From assembly GCA_013202335.1 (NCBI GenBank), contig JABMQR010000307.1, positions 1 through 50,555 of the forward strand: a DNA stretch of 50,555 nucleotides, read 5' to 3'. Both the position numbers and the translations under genes were made by a program. This document shows, one piece after another, positions 25,614 through 34,040 of this stretch (its first letter is position 1; every line of letters begins with the position of its first letter). The notes below the pieces were generated by a model. It did no database searches. It was not told where the DNA came from and saw only the letters and a program-made list of their open reading frames with translations. The stretch comes from Bacteroidota bacterium. Its GTDB lineage: Bacteria > Spirochaetota > Spirochaetia > JABMQR01.

Positions 25614-26009
25614 TCAGATCAGATATCTTCTTATAACCATCCCATGGGATTTTAACATGTTAAATCGTTCATAAAATGATTGCTTCTCAGGATCACAAGT
25701 TAAATCAATACAGTCTATATGCACTAATTTTGACAATAAAATTTCCATGAGTTTGGTGCCTATTCCTTTATTTTGATAATCCGGCAGCACTTCTAACATA
25801 GGAATAAACGCAAATTGAATCTTATCAGAAAGTGCATTTATAAATCCCACAACCATATTGGTCTCAATATCAATTGCCAAAACAAATCTATAACTGTTTT
25901 GCAGTATTTGCATATGATCCTCCGGCAGTAAAGGCTCTTTCCAACCAACAAAAAAATTCTTTAACTGTTCTGTTGCAATCCCGACCAGGTCAGTTTTGTA
26001 TAGTATCAA
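25614..26009 (-). CDS. GNAT-family N-acetyltransferase
   Basis: A 131-residue GNAT. VVGFINALSDKIQFAFIPMLEVLPDYQNKGIGTKLMEILL holds strand 4 and the acetyl-CoA loop (Q-N-K-G-I-G), and QSFYERFNMLKSHGMVIRR is the C-terminal region. It starts with TTG at 26009, supported by AGGGGA six bases upstream and the lack of an in-frame ATG nearby. The substrate is unknown. It lies alone behind rlmF on the same strand. Confidence 0.8.
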   Translation of the reverse strand: MILYKTDLVGIATEQLKNFFVGWKEPLLPEDHMQILQNSYRFVLAIDIETNMVVGFINALSDKIQFAFIPMLEVLPDYQNKGIGTKLMEILLSKLVHIDCIDLTCDPEKQSFYERFNMLKSHGMVIRRYLI

Positions 26010-26128
26010 AATGCATCCCCTATGAGAAATAATTACCCCCAGTATATCCTAAGATGTTCCGAAGTGTGCAGAGAAACAGAGTCAAATATCATTATTTGAA
26101 AATAATGAAAAAGATGAACATGAATCCC

Positions 26129-26185
26129 TTGACTTGTACATAAACTAGTAGTATATATTATATAGTACCGGTTTTACACCAGTAC
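26129..26185 (+). promoter_or_regulatory. Promoter and candidate PadR operator
   Basis: TTGACT (26129-26134) and TATATA (26152-26157) are 17 bases apart. Just downstream, GTACCGGT (26165-26172) and ACCAGTAC (26178-26185) form an inverted repeat with one mismatch over the presumed start of transcription, directly before the PadR ribosome site. This fits autorepression by PadR. Confidence 0.55.
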
Positions 26186-26196
26186 CAGGAGATGTT

Positions 26197-26523
26197 ATGG
26201 ATCTACAAATACAGTTTAAAAAAGGGGCTTTGGAATTATGTGTTCTCAACCTGACCATTGAGAAAGACTATTACGGCTATGAGCTGGTAAACAAGATAAG
26301 TGACTTCCTTGATATTGCAGAAGGAACAGTTTACCCCATTTTACGACGCCTTTCCAAAGAGGGTTTTTTTAAGACCTATTTACAGGAGTCAAACGAAGGC
26401 CCCCCGCGTAAATACTATCGCATAACCCCGTTAGGTAAAGAGCGGGCTGCATCATTAAAGCAAGAGTGGGAAGTTTTCAGCAGCAGTGTTGATGACCTGC
26501 TTAAAGGAGAAGAAAATGACTGA
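26197..26523 (+). CDS. PadR-family transcription regulator
   Basis: A 108-residue winged-helix repressor. LQIQFKKGALELCVLNLTIE, YYGYELVNKI, AEGTVYPILRRLSKEGFFKTYLQES and GPPRKYYRITPLGKER are the ordered PadR motifs. It is the first gene of a three-gene operon, overlapping the DUF1700 gene by eight bases. PadR-DUF1700 pairs usually respond to membrane or small-molecule stress; a dyad at 26165-26185 is a likely autoregulatory site. Confidence 0.93.
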   Translation: MDLQIQFKKGALELCVLNLTIEKDYYGYELVNKISDFLDIAEGTVYPILRRLSKEGFFKTYLQESNEGPPRKYYRITPLGKERAASLKQEWEVFSSSVDDLLKGEEND

Positions 26524-27127
26524 ACAGAAATTTATTCTTTCATTAAAAGATATGCTTCAGGGGATCTCTAAAGTTGATAAAGAAGAAATTCTTGACGATT
26601 ACCGGGAGCATTTCCTGGCTGGTCGTGAAAAGGGAAAGAGTGATACAGAAATTGCTCAATCGCTTGGCGAACTACCAGAACTGGTAAAAGCAATTAAGGC
26701 AGAATATTTTGCTGTTGAAGCAGTAAAAAAGGGTTCGCCGGGAAGAGTTTTCAGAGCAGTATTTGCTGCTGCAGGGCTGAGTTTTTTCAATCTTATATTT
26801 ATTCTGAGTCCTTTTTTGGGGGTTTTTGCACTATTATTAGGCTTATGGTCCGGTGCCTTTGCTATGGTAGTATCAGGGACAACAACAATGCTTGCTATTA
26901 TTTTAAGACCCATATTGGAATCTATTGTACCCATTATATATGAAAACTTCAGTGGATTTTTTTGGAATTTTGCCTTTTTCCTTGCCGCTGTGTTTATAGC
27001 CTCTGTCGGAGGAATCTGGAGTATTGGAATGGTTCACCTATCTAAATTGTTTTTCAAAGGTACGGCAAAATACGTTCGTTTAAATGTTCAGATTATCACC
27101 GGAAAAGGAGGAGCTCAAAATGAATAA
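26516..27127 (+). CDS. DUF1700 (HAAS) membrane protein
   Basis: A 203-residue protein. The N-terminal soluble domain MTEQKFILSLKDMLQGISKV, then EEILDDYREHFLAGREKGKSD and IAQSLGELPELVKAIKAEY, is the HAAS/DUF1700 signature. Three hydrophobic segments follow from about residue 80 (VFAAAGLSFFNLIFILSPFLG, FAMVVSGTTTMLAIILRPIL, FFWNFAFFLAAVFIASVGGI). Such proteins pair with PadR regulators and are thought to be membrane-associated partners. AAAGGAG lies inside the end of padR. Confidence 0.9.
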   Translation: MTEQKFILSLKDMLQGISKVDKEEILDDYREHFLAGREKGKSDTEIAQSLGELPELVKAIKAEYFAVEAVKKGSPGRVFRAVFAAAGLSFFNLIFILSPFLGVFALLLGLWSGAFAMVVSGTTTMLAIILRPILESIVPIIYENFSGFFWNFAFFLAAVFIASVGGIWSIGMVHLSKLFFKGTAKYVRLNVQIITGKGGAQNE

Positions 27128-27311
27128 ACTTCTTAAAATTCTCATATATGCTGCTGCTGTATCAATAATTCTGCTAGGTCTCATGACAGTAATTTTCAAC
27201 ATCCCAAAGCGGTTTGAGAATGAACTTATGAACAATACTAAGATTGAAAAAGTAGAAACGGTGCAGCGTTTGCCGGAACAAAAATCAATATCCAGGGTAT
27301 CCAGGGAATAA
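27120..27311 (+). CDS. Small single-pass membrane protein in the PadR operon
   Basis: A 63-residue protein with one N-terminal transmembrane segment (LLKILIYAAAVSIILLGLMTVIF, about residues 4-26) and a charged tail. AAAGGAGGAG is well placed and the ATG overlaps the DUF1700 end by eight bases. In comparable operons the third gene is often a larger DUF4097 adhesin-like protein; here only a short membrane protein is present, so this could be a truncated or different third component. Function is unknown. Confidence 0.75.
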   Translation: MNKLLKILIYAAAVSIILLGLMTVIFNIPKRFENELMNNTKIEKVETVQRLPEQKSISRVSRE

Positions 27312-27337
27312 TTCTGTCAAAACTCAAATCCTGTGCT

Positions 27338-27562
27338 TTAAACAGATTCGCCATAGGAATAGAACCTGCTTCTGCGTACCAGCAATATAAACACCAAAAG
27401 AAAAAGGGGCAAACCAATCCTGCCAAGATAATCATCAGCTCTGTCCAGCAACGGTCTCCAGGGGCTGAAAACAATAATGATTAACAATCCAACTGCTGCA
27501 AAAAGGAGAGCCGAAACAATACGCTCAACCCACTCCCGCACAGTGAAATTAATAGTATTCAT
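27338..27562 (-). CDS. Small two-pass membrane protein
   Basis: A 74-residue protein, MNTINFTVREWVERIVSALL and so on, with hydrophobic segments at about 12-30 (VSALLFAAVGLLIIIVF) and 50-66 (IGLPLFLLVFILLV) and a basic C-terminus. The ATG at 27562 lies four bases after the Kelch gene stop; no strong ribosome site is seen. I do not recognise the family. Coupled position suggests co-expression with the Kelch lipoprotein. Confidence 0.55.
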   Translation of the reverse strand: MNTINFTVREWVERIVSALLFAAVGLLIIIVFSPWRPLLDRADDYLGRIGLPLFLLVFILLVRRSRFYSYGESV

Positions 27563-27566
27563 GGTT

Positions 27567-28649
27567 TTACTTCTTTGAGGTAATAGTTGTCCAATCACCC
27601 CCGGTATCATTTTCCCTAAAAATCCATGTATCCTGAAAATCAGTCATGTCTTCTCCCAGCCCCCCAAAGAGAATGAATACTTCTTCCTGAAAATCATAAG
27701 CAATTGCCCCAGTAACTCTTGGAGAAGGTCCATGACCTTGTTTGATGTGTATACTTTTCCAGCTGGTATTAGTTACATCGTAAACCCATGTATCACCAAA
27801 AAACCCAGATGCACCATTACCCCCAAAAAAGAGTATCCTTCCATCGGTTGAATTAAGTACGGATTGCTGCCAGTACCGGGCCGGTGGTTTTGGACTATTA
27901 TCATCCACTTCTTCCTGCCAAATGTTTTCATGATAGCTGTAGCTCCAGATAGTAGAATTATATCCCCCAGATATTTGTTGTCCATTACGATAGATCAAAA
28001 TATGACCGCCCAACAGAAGCGAACGCTGGTTTGCAGTGTCATACTCCAGTGAGTGCCCATACATAATCGGAGGAGATACTTGAGGATTCATCTCTGTCCA
28101 GATTTGTAGTTCCGGATCATAACTCCAGGTATCGTTTTTCCTATCCACACTCCCTTCAAAACTGTAGCCGCTAAACAAAATTACTCTTTTGTTTTCTTGA
28201 TCATACGACATACCCATATCACTTCTTGAAGTCGGGCTAATCTCCGGAGTAATTTCCTCCCAGTGATTATCTGAGATAGTGTACACCCACGTATCTCCCA
28301 ACCGCTCTTTTGGGTCATGTCCGCCAAAAACTATAATCTGGTGATTGATGGGATCATACACCATACCCGGGCTTATTCGTGCTGAAGGTCTGTTGGGGGT
28401 TTTAATTGATGTCCAGATTTGAGTTACAGCATCAAATGACCACAGGTCGTTAAAGTATTTTAGACCAAACAAACCCTCGACTCTTCCGCCAAACATAATA
28501 CTCCGCCTACCAACTGGATCATAGATCATCTTTGCTCCATACCTGGCTGAAGGGATATGTGACATTGATTGACAACTGCTAAAAACGATTAACATACTCA
28601 GTATTATGAGTATTATTGAGAAATGGAAGATCCTGTGTAAATGATTCAT
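27567..28649 (-). CDS. Kelch-repeat lipoprotein
   Basis: A 360-residue exported protein. The N-terminus (IFHFSIILIILSMLIVFSSC) is a lipoprotein signal with a probable lipidated Cys near residue 26. Six Kelch units follow, each of the form ...YDPxxxxxIxFGG with a later W: RYGAKMIYDPVGRRSIMFGG, RISPGMVYDPINHQIIVFGG, SDMGMSYDQENKRVILFSG, YGHSLEYDTANQRSLLLGG, ARYWQQSVLNSTDGRILFFG and RVTGAIAYDFQEEVFILFGG. They would form a six-bladed propeller on the cell surface or periplasmic face. AGGAG precedes the ATG at 28649. Confidence 0.9.
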   Translation of the reverse strand: MNHLHRIFHFSIILIILSMLIVFSSCQSMSHIPSARYGAKMIYDPVGRRSIMFGGRVEGLFGLKYFNDLWSFDAVTQIWTSIKTPNRPSARISPGMVYDPINHQIIVFGGHDPKERLGDTWVYTISDNHWEEITPEISPTSRSDMGMSYDQENKRVILFSGYSFEGSVDRKNDTWSYDPELQIWTEMNPQVSPPIMYGHSLEYDTANQRSLLLGGHILIYRNGQQISGGYNSTIWSYSYHENIWQEEVDDNSPKPPARYWQQSVLNSTDGRILFFGGNGASGFFGDTWVYDVTNTSWKSIHIKQGHGPSPRVTGAIAYDFQEEVFILFGGLGEDMTDFQDTWIFRENDTGGDWTTITSKK

Positions 28650-28811
28650 AAACACTCCTAATGGATCTGTCTGATGCCACCAGCTAACACGCTTACAGGA
28701 GTTTCAATAGGAAAAAGCTGCTCTCTCTTTGCATAGTATATCACACACATTCAAATAATAAACTCTACTGAACTTTGGTTTTATGGGATGAGTCCCCAAA
28801 ATTGGAGGTTT

Positions 28812-29684
28812 TTAATTTGTTATATTTTTCCTATAGTACCTAAATTCAGTTACTACATGAAATCCAACTTGTGTGTATAATTTCAAAGCATTTTCATTAT
28901 CTGTTTGGACTTCCAGAACGATTTCACAGGTACTCTTTTCTTTAAGACATACATTCACAATATTTTGTAATGCCTGTTTTCCAATACCCTGGCCCTGGTA
29001 CTCTTTATCTACACAGAACCCATAAATATACTTTCTATCAATCTCAGCATATATCCCTATCATTCCCACAAGGACATTTTCATATAATATACTATACAGT
29101 TTTCTTCGATCACTTTTAAAAATCCCATCAATTATTTCAATCGCTTCTTCGTCATCTATAATAAATGCATTTTTGTTTATCTGGGCTAACCTACTTTTAT
29201 CATGTTCTCTTGCTTTAACGATGGCAACTTTTCCGGCACCAACTATGCTGCACTTTCCATTCCTGTCATAGCTCATCAAAAACTCTGAGTATTCATAAGC
29301 GGCTGCTGTTTTAAGGATCGTTAGGTTTCCCTCTTTTGAAATATGATTGCAAACAAAAAGAATGGAATTAGTCTCTCTTCTTTTTAGTTCAGTTTCAACT
29401 TCCTGCAGCAGTTTCCAGAAATACCCTTTCCTTCGATGCAGCGGTAGGGTGAAAGCTAACAACTCGGCTTCAGTTTTTTTTGGTGCAAACAGACTAATAA
29501 CACTAAGTAACTGGTTATCGCTATAGAGGAGAAAGGAATTCACATCAGTCTCGCTCTTAAAGTCTTCGGCTTCATCAAATACATAGTTGGTGTTATCATA
29601 TGTATTACAGATACTGACAAGAATATTGATTTCACTAATTTGTTTTTTGGTTAGAGAGGTGGGTTTTAAAATTGTACAACTCAT
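28812..29684 (-). CDS. Tandem GNAT-fold acetyltransferase
   Basis: A 290-residue protein with two GNAT units. The first (about 1-140) has LLAFTLPLHRRKGYFWKLLQEV, a degenerate acetyl-CoA loop. The second (about 150-290) has YIYGFCVDKEYQGQGIGKQA with a complete Q-G-Q-G-I-G loop and ENALKLYTQVGFHVVTEFRYY at its end. Only the C-terminal unit therefore looks catalytic. This two-domain plan resembles mycothiol synthase in layout but a function is not implied. It lies 13 bases behind the PhzF gene on the same strand. Confidence 0.85.
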   Translation of the reverse strand: MSCTILKPTSLTKKQISEINILVSICNTYDNTNYVFDEAEDFKSETDVNSFLLYSDNQLLSVISLFAPKKTEAELLAFTLPLHRRKGYFWKLLQEVETELKRRETNSILFVCNHISKEGNLTILKTAAAYEYSEFLMSYDRNGKCSIVGAGKVAIVKAREHDKSRLAQINKNAFIIDDEEAIEIIDGIFKSDRRKLYSILYENVLVGMIGIYAEIDRKYIYGFCVDKEYQGQGIGKQALQNIVNVCLKEKSTCEIVLEVQTDNENALKLYTQVGFHVVTEFRYYRKNITN

Positions 29685-29697
29685 AATTAATCCCTTT

Positions 29698-30603
29698 TTA
29701 ACTTGTGAGGAAATACTCCCCCTCTATTCGTTTTATAGCTCCGCCCCCAAAAATCACTCTCTCATTCCCTTCGCCATCCTGAGTCTTCTGTAATTTTACT
29801 ATATTATAATTTTTCATAGAGCTGTTTTGTTCAATAATAATTGTATCTTTATTCCACATTGTGTTTTGCAGTAAATAATAACCGAGTGCAGAATTCCCGG
29901 AGCCTGTCGCCGGATCTTCTAAATACCCAAAGGTAGCGGCAAAAACTCTTACCCGAAAATCATTATCCGGACATGATGTCTTACTGGTAAATATCACCAC
30001 AATATCAATTGAATTCTCAATACAAAAATCATTCAATTCATCAATGTCAGGTGTAACATTCAGCGTGGAATCTAACGAGATTATGGGAACAATCAGTGTT
30101 GATAATCCGGCATCTATTGATTGGACAGGAAGTATCTTATCGATAATTTCAGTATTGATATTCAGAACTGCTGCTATCTCCTGATTTCCAGGGACATTCA
30201 GCTGATATCTGGGAGAAGGCGCCGTAATAAAGACTGCATTCTCCCCGGTAATTCGATTTTCTACTTCCAACACACCGCTGTTAGTTATGACTTTTACTTT
30301 TCTTGTGTGTGTTAGCTTTTCATTACTCTTGAATAATTCATTCAGCATTGCAATGGTTGCATGTCCGCAAAAATCCACTTCCCGTTTTGCTGAATAGAAT
30401 TTTAATGCATATTCTCCTTCAGCTGTCGGGCAGATAAAACCCACCTCACTGACAAATCCTTTTAACTGCGAGGCTATTTCCTGCATTTCATCCGGCGTTA
30501 TATCATTAAATGTATTCAACCAAATCGATCCGGCAGGATTCCCATCCGAATGTTCTGTTGCAAAAGCATCAATTTTTTTGAATATAAATCTTTTTATCTT
30601 CAT
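29698..30603 (-). CDS. PhzF-family isomerase/epimerase-like protein
   Basis: A 301-residue protein of the diaminopimelate-epimerase fold. KKIDAFATEHSDGNPAGSIWL is the N-terminal family signature, LKGFVSEVGFICP contains the catalytic Glu (SEVGF), REVDFCGHATIAML the DxCGH motif, and ATFGYLEDPATGSGNSALGYYL the second substrate loop. PhzF relatives outside phenazine clusters have unknown substrates; no phenazine genes are nearby. The gene sits in a minus-strand run with VOC, cupin and GNAT genes. Confidence 0.92.
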   Translation of the reverse strand: MKIKRFIFKKIDAFATEHSDGNPAGSIWLNTFNDITPDEMQEIASQLKGFVSEVGFICPTAEGEYALKFYSAKREVDFCGHATIAMLNELFKSNEKLTHTRKVKVITNSGVLEVENRITGENAVFITAPSPRYQLNVPGNQEIAAVLNINTEIIDKILPVQSIDAGLSTLIVPIISLDSTLNVTPDIDELNDFCIENSIDIVVIFTSKTSCPDNDFRVRVFAATFGYLEDPATGSGNSALGYYLLQNTMWNKDTIIIEQNSSMKNYNIVKLQKTQDGEGNERVIFGGGAIKRIEGEYFLTS

Positions 30604-30640
30604 AATAATCTCATTTCCAACTTCCAGGATATGGAATGTG

Positions 30641-31066
30641 TTACTCAGTATTTTCCTTGATAGTTATCGGCTGACCCACAACCCCGGCATAAAAAACTAT
30701 TATTACCGCTGGTTCTGTTCCTTCATTTATTCCATAGTGCCAGGTATTAACCACCTCAATGATTGCCTCTCCTGCTTTCAGATGTAAAATATCATTATCC
30801 TCAGTAACCACTGTTAACTCACCGCTTAATAAAACTCCTGCATTTATTACCGGATGCATATGAAGCGGCAGCTTTACATTCGGGGGAATAGTAATCCTTA
30901 AAATTGTTATTTCAGGTGTACCGTCAGGATATTCAGGCAATGAGCCCCAGTTCCAACTCAAACTTGATTTAGCCAACTCTTCAACTTTAGTAGTCCCTGT
31001 TTCCTCGGCAAAAATATGACCTGATATCAATAATACAAGCATTATTATACAAAATAATTTTTTCAT
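30641..31066 (-). CDS. Exported cupin protein
   Basis: A 141-residue protein with a cleavable signal peptide ([17 protein letters not shown], cleavage near residue 20) and a cupin domain: [24 protein letters not shown] has two histidines of motif 1, and [27 protein letters not shown] is motif 2. It would act in the periplasm. Its start overlaps the VOC stop (TAATG), so both are translated together. Confidence 0.85.
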   Translation of the reverse strand: MKKLFCIIMLVLLISGHIFAEETGTTKVEELAKSSLSWNWGSLPEYPDGTPEITILRITIPPNVKLPLHMHPVINAGVLLSGELTVVTEDNDILHLKAGEAIIEVVNTWHYGINEGTEPAVIIVFYAGVVGQPITIKENTE

Positions 31067-31482
31067 TAATTCTCATCCTTGCTATTAAGCATCTCAAGCA
31101 GATCCCATTTATTTCCATATAAATCTTCAAATACTGCAACCATGCCATACTCCTGCTGCTTTGGTTCTCTTACAAAGGTTATCCCTTTTTGTACCATTTC
31201 ATGGTAATCACGCCAAAAATCATCGGTATTGAGAAAGAGAAATACCCTCCCACCTGTTTGATTCCCAATAAAGAGTTCCTGTTCCGGTTTGGAAGCTCTG
31301 GCTAACAGAATTGATACTCCCGTGGAACCGGGAGGGGAAACGACTACCCAGCGTTTATCCTGTTCTGGTTGATAGGTATCTTCGATAAGCTCAAAATCAA
31401 GTTTTTTTGTATAAAACTCGATGGCCTCATCATAATCCCGTACAACTAAAGCAATATGTATGATCGACTGTTTTTTCTTCAT
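31066..31482 (-). CDS. VOC family protein (glyoxalase-like)
   Basis: A 138-residue VOC protein: [29 protein letters not shown] at the start, [18 protein letters not shown] in the centre and [19 protein letters not shown] with the C-terminal metal Glu at the end. The metal His is in HIALV. Family members include fosfomycin- and bleomycin-resistance proteins and glyoxalases; no specific match can be claimed. It is the first gene of a probable VOC-cupin-PhzF-GNAT transcript. Confidence 0.85.
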   Translation of the reverse strand: MKKKQSIIHIALVVRDYDEAIEFYTKKLDFELIEDTYQPEQDKRWVVVSPPGSTGVSILLARASKPEQELFIGNQTGGRVFLFLNTDDFWRDYHEMVQKGITFVREPKQQEYGMVAVFEDLYGNKWDLLEMLNSKDEN

Positions 31483-31538
31483 GCTTCTATTATTAGTTGA
31501 ATTTCACGATATAACAATAATAAATGAGCAAAAATATA

Positions 31539-32176
31539 CTACTCTTCATCACTAATTAGTATGTCAACCCCGCTTAGCAAATTTAATACTTCCGGGACGG
31601 AAAATTTAGCCTTTCTCACATCATTTACACGTGGATCAATTGCATATCCTTCAGCTTTGCAAAAGGAAGCCTCTTTTAGATTTGCATTATGAAACAGTGT
31701 ATTGTTAAAATGGGATCTTTTAAATGAAGCCCCCCCGAGAAAAGTATTCTCAAAGAAACTGAGGCAATTTCCCAGGAAATTGCCTTTTTAAGTTTGCAAA
31801 GCAAACTTTTGTCAATCATATTACACTCAATAAATTCTGTATTCTTCAAATTAACATCACTAAAATTGCAGCTGCTGATTTTACATCTTTTAAATGAAAC
31901 CTCTAACGAAAACTGATTGCATTTATAGAGAATTAAACCCATCAATTTACAGTTTTCAAAATGTACATTGGTAAATTTAGCCTGCTGAATTTTAGGGTTA
32001 GTTAGGTTGCACTCCAGGAACAGACAGTCTTCAAAATCTGATTCATTGAGAATCGCATCAGAAAAATTGCAGCTTTGAAAAGTACAATCGTAAAAGGATT
32101 TATTAGTTAAATCCTTTGCGGAAAAATCTACCTGAACTATTTTTTCACGATGGTATTCTAACTCAGTATATTTCAT
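31539..32176 (-). pseudogene. Pentapeptide-repeat protein gene with a frame break
   Basis: The 5' part (32176 down to about 31815) encodes a right-handed quadrilateral helix: repeats such as DFSAK, CNFSD, SDFED, CNLTN, AKFTN, CKLMG, CNFSD, TEFIE. The first frame runs on to a stop at 31676 with non-repeat residues. In another frame, from about 31780 to the stop at 31539, the family tail is clear: ASFKRSHFNNTLFHNANLKE, then EGYAIDPRVNDVRKAKFSVP and EVLNLLSGVD. One lost base around 31785-31795 would join them. The break coincides with two adjacent palindromes (31763-31808). It is either a real pseudogene or an assembly error. Confidence 0.78.
31755..31808. repeat. Dispersed repeat copy and two adjacent palindromes inside the pentapeptide gene
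   Basis: GAAACTGAGGCAATTT (31755-31770) matches 41118-41133 at 15 of 16 bases. It runs into GGCAATTT/AAATTGCC (31763-31784, six-base loop) followed by five T, and then AAGTTTGC/GCAAACTT (31790-31808, three-base loop). Both stems are perfect eight-base pairs. Confidence 0.6.
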
Positions 32177-32195
32177 TCTTGATGTCTCACTCCTG

Positions 32196-33362
32196 TTATA
32201 CCTTTTCTAATTGCATTTTTTTAATCAATAAGATAATTAAGGTCAAGAGTCCCAATGCAAAAATAAAAGTTATTAAATTGATAATGGGTAAGATAATTGC
32301 ACCTACCGGCTCAAAGAGCTGACCTATCAGCCAGGGAACAACAAGATTTCCTGCTCCAATACCAATAACCAGCCACCCTGCCAGCTTCCCGGAAATATGC
32401 AGATTATCACCTGTGAGCGTAAATGTTGTCGGAACCAGAGTAGAGACTGATAAACCCAGTGTTATGGTGCAGATCCATACAGCCGCAAGTGATGTAGAAA
32501 AGGTTATAAGAAACAGAGCAGACAATACGCATCCGATTAAATAGACGAATAACATCACTTTGGGTCTGACTTTCAGGGAAACAGCTACTGATATTAGCCG
32601 ACCCACCATAATTGCACCCCAATAGGCAGAGGTGAGATAGGCTGCATTTGTTTCATTTGTAATTCCCAGTTTTAGCGCATACGAGTATATCCATCCACCG
32701 TAACTCAGTTCTGCACCCACATGCATAAACATAAAAATCGCAATAAGAAGAACAAGCAGTCGGCTGGACTTGCTTGCAGCTTGGGTACTGACCACCGAAG
32801 GGGCTTTGGTACTTGGAATCAAGAAGATAAACAGCATAATAGGAATACATATGATAGTAAGAATCCAGTACGGCCAACCAATCTCAGGTGATACTCTCAT
32901 CGATAGACCAACTATCATAGGGGCAATGAAGGCACCAAATCCATAAAAGAAGTGCAGCCCAACCATAAACGGTCCAACTTTAGATCCATGTGTCCAGACG
33001 AGAAGTGCATTCCCTCCAACATCTATACTGCCTGCTGCTAATCCGGTTATAAAAAATAGTGCAAGGATAATCCAGAGAGCTTGAGAAAAAGGAACAAAAA
33101 ACATTACAATCCCGAGAAGTACTATTGCCCCGGCTGTTACCGGATGTACTTTGTATGTATCATACATCCTGCCCCCGGCATAGGATCCTATAAGATATCC
33201 TATCGATAAAATGGGAAATATGTAGCTGATACCCACCAAATTGGTTCCTGCCAGCTTACTCAGACCGGGTAATGTGGGACCGATAATACCGGTAGCAAAT
33301 CCAATCGTTATATAAGACAAATAATATGCTGCAGTTCTCACGATTTTTTGTTTTTTCTCCAA
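32196..33362 (-). CDS. MFS transporter, NaGLT1/MFSD4-like sugar-transporter branch
   Basis: A 388-residue 12-helix major facilitator. The stretch GLAAGSIDVGGNALLVWTHG with VGPFMVGLHFFYGFGAFIAP recalls the conserved region of sodium-glucose transporter 1 (MFSD4) and fucose permease relatives, so a sugar is the likely cargo. YDTYKVHP is the loop 2-3 motif. It begins with TTG at 33362, supported by GGGAGGAG at four to five bases. It lies 19 bases upstream of the broken pentapeptide gene on the same strand; no sugar enzymes are adjacent. Confidence 0.85.
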   Translation of the reverse strand: MEKKQKIVRTAAYYLSYITIGFATGIIGPTLPGLSKLAGTNLVGISYIFPILSIGYLIGSYAGGRMYDTYKVHPVTAGAIVLLGIVMFFVPFSQALWIILALFFITGLAAGSIDVGGNALLVWTHGSKVGPFMVGLHFFYGFGAFIAPMIVGLSMRVSPEIGWPYWILTIICIPIMLFIFLIPSTKAPSVVSTQAASKSSRLLVLLIAIFMFMHVGAELSYGGWIYSYALKLGITNETNAAYLTSAYWGAIMVGRLISVAVSLKVRPKVMLFVYLIGCVLSALFLITFSTSLAAVWICTITLGLSVSTLVPTTFTLTGDNLHISGKLAGWLVIGIGAGNLVVPWLIGQLFEPVGAIILPIINLITFIFALGLLTLIILLIKKMQLEKV

Positions 33363-33509
33363 AGTACTCCTCCCAAATTGATCATAGAAAATCCTGTATA
33401 ATTAAGAGATTAAACTCAGTTTTAGACTAATCCTACATCTATTTCAATATGGAATTCATGAGAAGTCAATCATTGTTTTTTTTAATTAAAGAATCGCCTG
33501 TTCAAGACT

Positions 33510-34040
33510 CTATTTGGTAACATCATAGCGCATGGTCATTGAATCACCTTCTTCACCGCATTTTCTAAATCCAAAACGCTGATAGAGCTTTACCGCAGGA
33601 TTGATACTATCAACACTAAGAGAGATTGTTTTATATTTGAGTGAAGCTGCGCGCAATAGTTGTGCCAGAAGTAGATTACCTAGCCCTTTACCGCGAAAGT
33701 GGTGATCTACCGCAATGGAGACCTCTGGAATCTCTTCACTGATAAATCCGTACCCTCTATTATCGGCAGGAAAAAAGCGCAGCCAGACAGCTCCAACAGG
33801 AAGATCAGTAATCTTATCAACTCCAATAAAGCCAAAATCCTCTTTTTTTCCCCAATTCGCAACATATTTCCGTATTTCCGGTAAATCAATGATGCTGCGA
33901 TCACACGGAGGATTCCCCGGCTTAACAAAGATCGCCTGATAAAGCATTTCATAGAGAAACTGCTGATCAGTATCATTGATCTCCCGCAAATCAAACAGTT
34001 CACTGTTCATTAAAACTATTATGTTTTGTTTATCTTTCAT
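33510..34040 (-). CDS. GNAT-family N-acetyltransferase
   Basis: A GNAT of about 176 residues. LFDLREINDTDQQFLYEMLYQA is the start of the fold, IPEVSIAVDHHFRGKGLGNLLLAQLL holds the acetyl-CoA loop (R-G-K-G-L-G) and INPAVKLYQRFGFRKCGEE is the C-terminal motif. I start at the ATG at 34040, which overlaps the DUF3795 end by 11 bases; longer in-frame starts (34049, 34097) and a shorter one (the ATG of MNSELF) remain possible. It closes a GNAT-DUF3795-GNAT operon. Confidence 0.85.
   Translation of the reverse strand: MKDKQNIIVLMNSELFDLREINDTDQQFLYEMLYQAIFVKPGNPPCDRSIIDLPEIRKYVANWGKKEDFGFIGVDKITDLPVGAVWLRFFPADNRGYGFISEEIPEVSIAVDHHFRGKGLGNLLLAQLLRAASLKYKTISLSVDSINPAVKLYQRFGFRKCGEEGDSMTMRYDVTK

Noticed and set aside
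31763..31789. Intrinsic terminator on the plus strand (8-bp stem plus five T)
   Set aside because: It lies inside a minus-strand gene with no plus-strand transcript upstream to terminate; better explained as part of the repeat block.
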